Source of the DNA: an uncultured Eggerthellaceae bacterium
Lineage (GTDB): Bacteria > Actinomycetota > Coriobacteriia > Coriobacteriales > Eggerthellaceae
Length of the DNA: 7,232 nucleotides
Direction of reading: 5' to 3'
Assembly: GCA_947632575.1 (NCBI GenBank)
Contig: CANRPV010000072.1
Coordinates: forward strand, 1-7,232
The notes beneath the pieces are model-generated. The model had not been told where the DNA came from, searched no databases, and saw nothing but the letters and a program-made list of their open reading frames with translations. Of this stretch, positions 5,566 to 7,232 are shown piece by piece. Numbering within the stretch: the first letter of the stretch is position 1; each line of letters begins with the position of its first letter. Made by a program: the position numbers and the translations under genes.

Positions 5566-6174
5566 CTACCGAGCCTTGTCCTCGATTTCCTTCTCGGCAA
5601 CCTCGGCTGCCTCAGCCTCGGCGTCCTTGGCGCGAGCCTCCTCAGCCTTGGCCTTCTCCTCTTCCTTGATCTCCTCCTGAGCGGACTCGATCTCCTCGAC
5701 CACAGCCTCTTTGGCTTCCTCGGCGGTCTCTACCTTCTTGGGGGCAGGACGCTTGCGGGCTGCGGGCTTAGCGGCAGCTGCCTTCTTGGCTGCTTTGGCC
5801 GCCTTGGCTGCCACGGGCTCATTGATGAGCTCCATGATGACCATAGGAGCATTGTCGCCCTTGCGGGGACCAAGCTTCATAATGCGGGTGTAACCACCGC
5901 TGCGATCCTGGAACAGGCCCTGCTGGACCTTCTCGAATACCTCGCGTACCAGTTCCTTGTCGTTGAGGTAAGCGATGGCAAGACGACGAGAATGAAGATC
6001 ACCCTTCTTAGCCCAGGTGATGACCTTGTCCACATCAGGACGAATCTCCTTGGCGCGAGATTCGATGGTCTTGATACGGTCATTCAAGAACAGCGCGCTC
6101 ACCAAGCTGCGCTTCATGGCCTTGCTATGGCTGGTATCAGTGCCTAGCTTGCGCCCTTTCTTATTGTGTCTCAT
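5566..6174 (-). CDS. rplQ: 50S ribosomal protein L17 with long charged C-terminal tail
   Basis: The 202-residue product is a component of the large ribosomal subunit. Residues 1-118 are the conserved L17 core, recognised by the start MRHNKKGRKLGTDTSHSKAM, the LFLNDRIKTIESRAKEIRP stretch (28-46) and the HSRRLAIAYL motif (61-70), and it ends with VIMELI. The remaining 82 residues are low complexity: an Ala/Lys/Pro-rich basic segment (about 121-148) followed by a Glu/Ala/Lys-rich acidic segment (149-202) likely to form a helix or coiled coil. E. coli L17 (127 residues) lacks this tail, while actinobacterial L17 proteins often have one. The ribosome binding site AGGAGAA overlaps the rpoA stop codon and the gap is 12 bases, so the two genes are co-transcribed and probably translationally coupled. 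It is the last gene of the operon. Confidence 0.97.
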   Translation of the reverse strand: MRHNKKGRKLGTDTSHSKAMKRSLVSALFLNDRIKTIESRAKEIRPDVDKVITWAKKGDLHSRRLAIAYLNDKELVREVFEKVQQGLFQDRSGGYTRIMKLGPRKGDNAPMVIMELINEPVAAKAAKAAKKAAAAKPAARKRPAPKKVETAEEAKEAVVEEIESAQEEIKEEEKAKAEEARAKDAEAEAAEVAEKEIEDKAR

Positions 6175-6186
6175 AACGGCTTTCTC

Positions 6187-7137
6187 CTATTGTTTCAAGT
6201 TGAGATCCATAGAGATGAGCTTGTCTTTGACCTCTTCGATGGATTTCGTGCCGAAATTACGAATGTTAAGCAGGTCGTTCTCGGAGAACTCGACCAGCTG
6301 ACGCACCGAGTGAATGCCGGCGCGCTTCAGACAGTTGTAGGAACGGACGGAAAGATCCAGATCCTCAATCTGCTTGTCCAGCTCGGCGTTGGACTCTTGT
6401 CCCTCAGGCGCGAAGATGGACGGGGTCTCGCTCTCCTCTTCGTCATTGGACTCAATGAGATTCAGGAACGCTGCCATGTATTGGTTGATGATATTGGCTG
6501 CCCGGCTGACGGCCTCGGTCGGGGTGATGGAGCCATCGGTTTCCACCTCAAGGACCAGGCGGTCGTAGTCGGTGCGCTGACCCACACGGGTGTCGGTGAC
6601 GTTCATCGTGCAACGACGCACCGGGGAGAACAGCGAATCCACGTGGATGATGCCGATCGGATCCTCGGTACGCTTGTTGCGCTCGGCGGACACATAGCCG
6701 CGGCCAACACCGATACGGATGGACATATCCAGCTGACCACCGTCAGCCACCGTGGCGATGACATGCTCGGGGTTGATCAGCGTGAACTCCGCAGGAACCT
6801 GCACATCGGCACCAGTGACCGTGCAGGGACCCTCCACGGAGATGTGGGCGGTAGCCTCGGTGACATCATCGTTGAGCACGGAAAAGACCAAGCCTTTCAC
6901 GTTCAGCACGATATCGGTGATGTCCTCGATAACGCCTTCAGCGGTGGTGAACTCATGCTGCACGCCCTCGATCTGGATAGCCGTAGCTTTGGCGCCATCC
7001 AACGAAGACAGCAACACGCGACGCATGGAATTGCCCAAGGTGTTTCCGTAACCGCGCTCGAGGGGCTCCACGATATAGCGGGCAACCGTGTCGTTGACTT
7101 CTTCCGTTATTACAGTCGGCCTCATGAACTCCGTCAT
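6187..7137 (-). CDS. rpoA: DNA-directed RNA polymerase subunit alpha
   Basis: The 316-residue alpha subunit dimerises to nucleate RNA polymerase assembly and contacts promoters and regulators through its C-terminal domain. The N-terminal domain (about 1-230) contains ERGYGNTLGNSMRRVLLSS (27-45), the core assembly motif. A short acidic linker (about 231-250) leads to the C-terminal domain (about 251-316). DNA-contacting residues there fall at exactly the E. coli numbers: Arg265, Asn268, Gly296, Lys298 and Ser299. ATG at 7137 is preferred to the in-frame ATG four codons later because AAGGAGG (complement of 7148-7154) sits ten bases upstream of the first. The gene follows rpsD by 29 bases and precedes rplQ by 12, the standard alpha-operon order. 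Length and motifs are normal. Confidence 0.98.
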   Translation of the reverse strand: MTEFMRPTVITEEVNDTVARYIVEPLERGYGNTLGNSMRRVLLSSLDGAKATAIQIEGVQHEFTTAEGVIEDITDIVLNVKGLVFSVLNDDVTEATAHISVEGPCTVTGADVQVPAEFTLINPEHVIATVADGGQLDMSIRIGVGRGYVSAERNKRTEDPIGIIHVDSLFSPVRRCTMNVTDTRVGQRTDYDRLVLEVETDGSITPTEAVSRAANIINQYMAAFLNLIESNDEEESETPSIFAPEGQESNAELDKQIEDLDLSVRSYNCLKRAGIHSVRQLVEFSENDLLNIRNFGTKSIEEVKDKLISMDLNLKQ

Positions 7138-7166
7138 GCTGCGTAAGCCTCCTTACTAAGCGGCGA

Positions 7167-7232
7167 TTATTTCGAGTAAAGTTCGACGATGAGCTGTTCG
7201 CGGATGACCAGATCGATTTGATCGCGCTGCGG
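7167..7232 (-). CDS. rpsD: 30S ribosomal protein S4, C-terminal end (cut by the right edge)
   Basis: The last 21 codons of a leftward gene read PQRDQIDLVIREQLIVELYS followed by K and a TAA stop. The ending IVELYSK is the characteristic C-terminus of ribosomal protein S4, the small-subunit assembly protein that binds 16S rRNA and in some bacteria represses the alpha operon. Its position immediately before rpoA agrees with the usual rpsM-rpsK-rpsD-rpoA-rplQ order. The rest of the gene and the operon promoter lie outside the window. Confidence 0.95.
   Translation of the reverse strand, partial: PQRDQIDLVIREQLIVELYSK

Noticed and set aside
6166..7146. 326-codon rightward open frame opposite rpoA
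   Set aside because: It is the complement of a fully convincing rpoA gene; its length reflects codon bias, and the translation resembles no protein family I recognise.

Overview
The window looks like chromosomal DNA from a moderately GC-rich bacterium, most likely an actinobacterium of the class Coriobacteriia (gut-type Eggerthellales/Coriobacteriales). The pointers are the ribosomal-protein/RNA-polymerase genes in alpha-operon order, an L17 protein with a long Ala/Lys/Glu-rich tail of the kind seen in Actinobacteria, and strong AGGAG-type ribosome binding sites. The lineage is an inference from general resemblance, not from a search.

Left part (1-460): the first 22 codons of a leftward gene of unknown function, then about 390 bases with no ordinary-sized gene. 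This gap is not empty. It holds a terminator-like hairpin and a possible 15-residue, two-tryptophan leader peptide just before the leftward gene. It also holds a degenerate array of 12-14 base repeats (200-315) and a compact set of possible divergent promoters with inverted repeats (388-450).

Middle-left (461-3193): a rightward pair coding for a stand-alone FIST sensory-domain protein and an NAD(P)-dependent aldehyde dehydrogenase with all catalytic residues, closed by a strong hairpin terminator. A good extended -10 promoter overlaps the end of the dehydrogenase gene and precedes this terminator, so the terminator could also be an attenuator or the end of a ~60 nt RNA.

Middle-right (3240-5435): a second rightward pair, 15 bases apart. 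The genes code for a fused methionine sulfoxide reductase MsrA-MsrB (repair of oxidised methionine, zinc-free MsrB type) and an AbrB-family integral membrane protein with a clear internal duplication.

Right part (5436-7232): a convergent region with a cUUCGg hairpin terminator. It is followed by the leftward end of the alpha ribosomal operon in the order rpsD (only its last 21 codons) - rpoA - rplQ, tightly spaced. These supply the 30S protein S4, the RNA polymerase alpha subunit and the 50S protein L17.

The right part is ordinary core genome. The least explained DNA is the 69-460 regulatory region and the promoter/terminator arrangement at 3097-3193. No CRISPR array, tRNA, rRNA, transposase or phage gene was seen.
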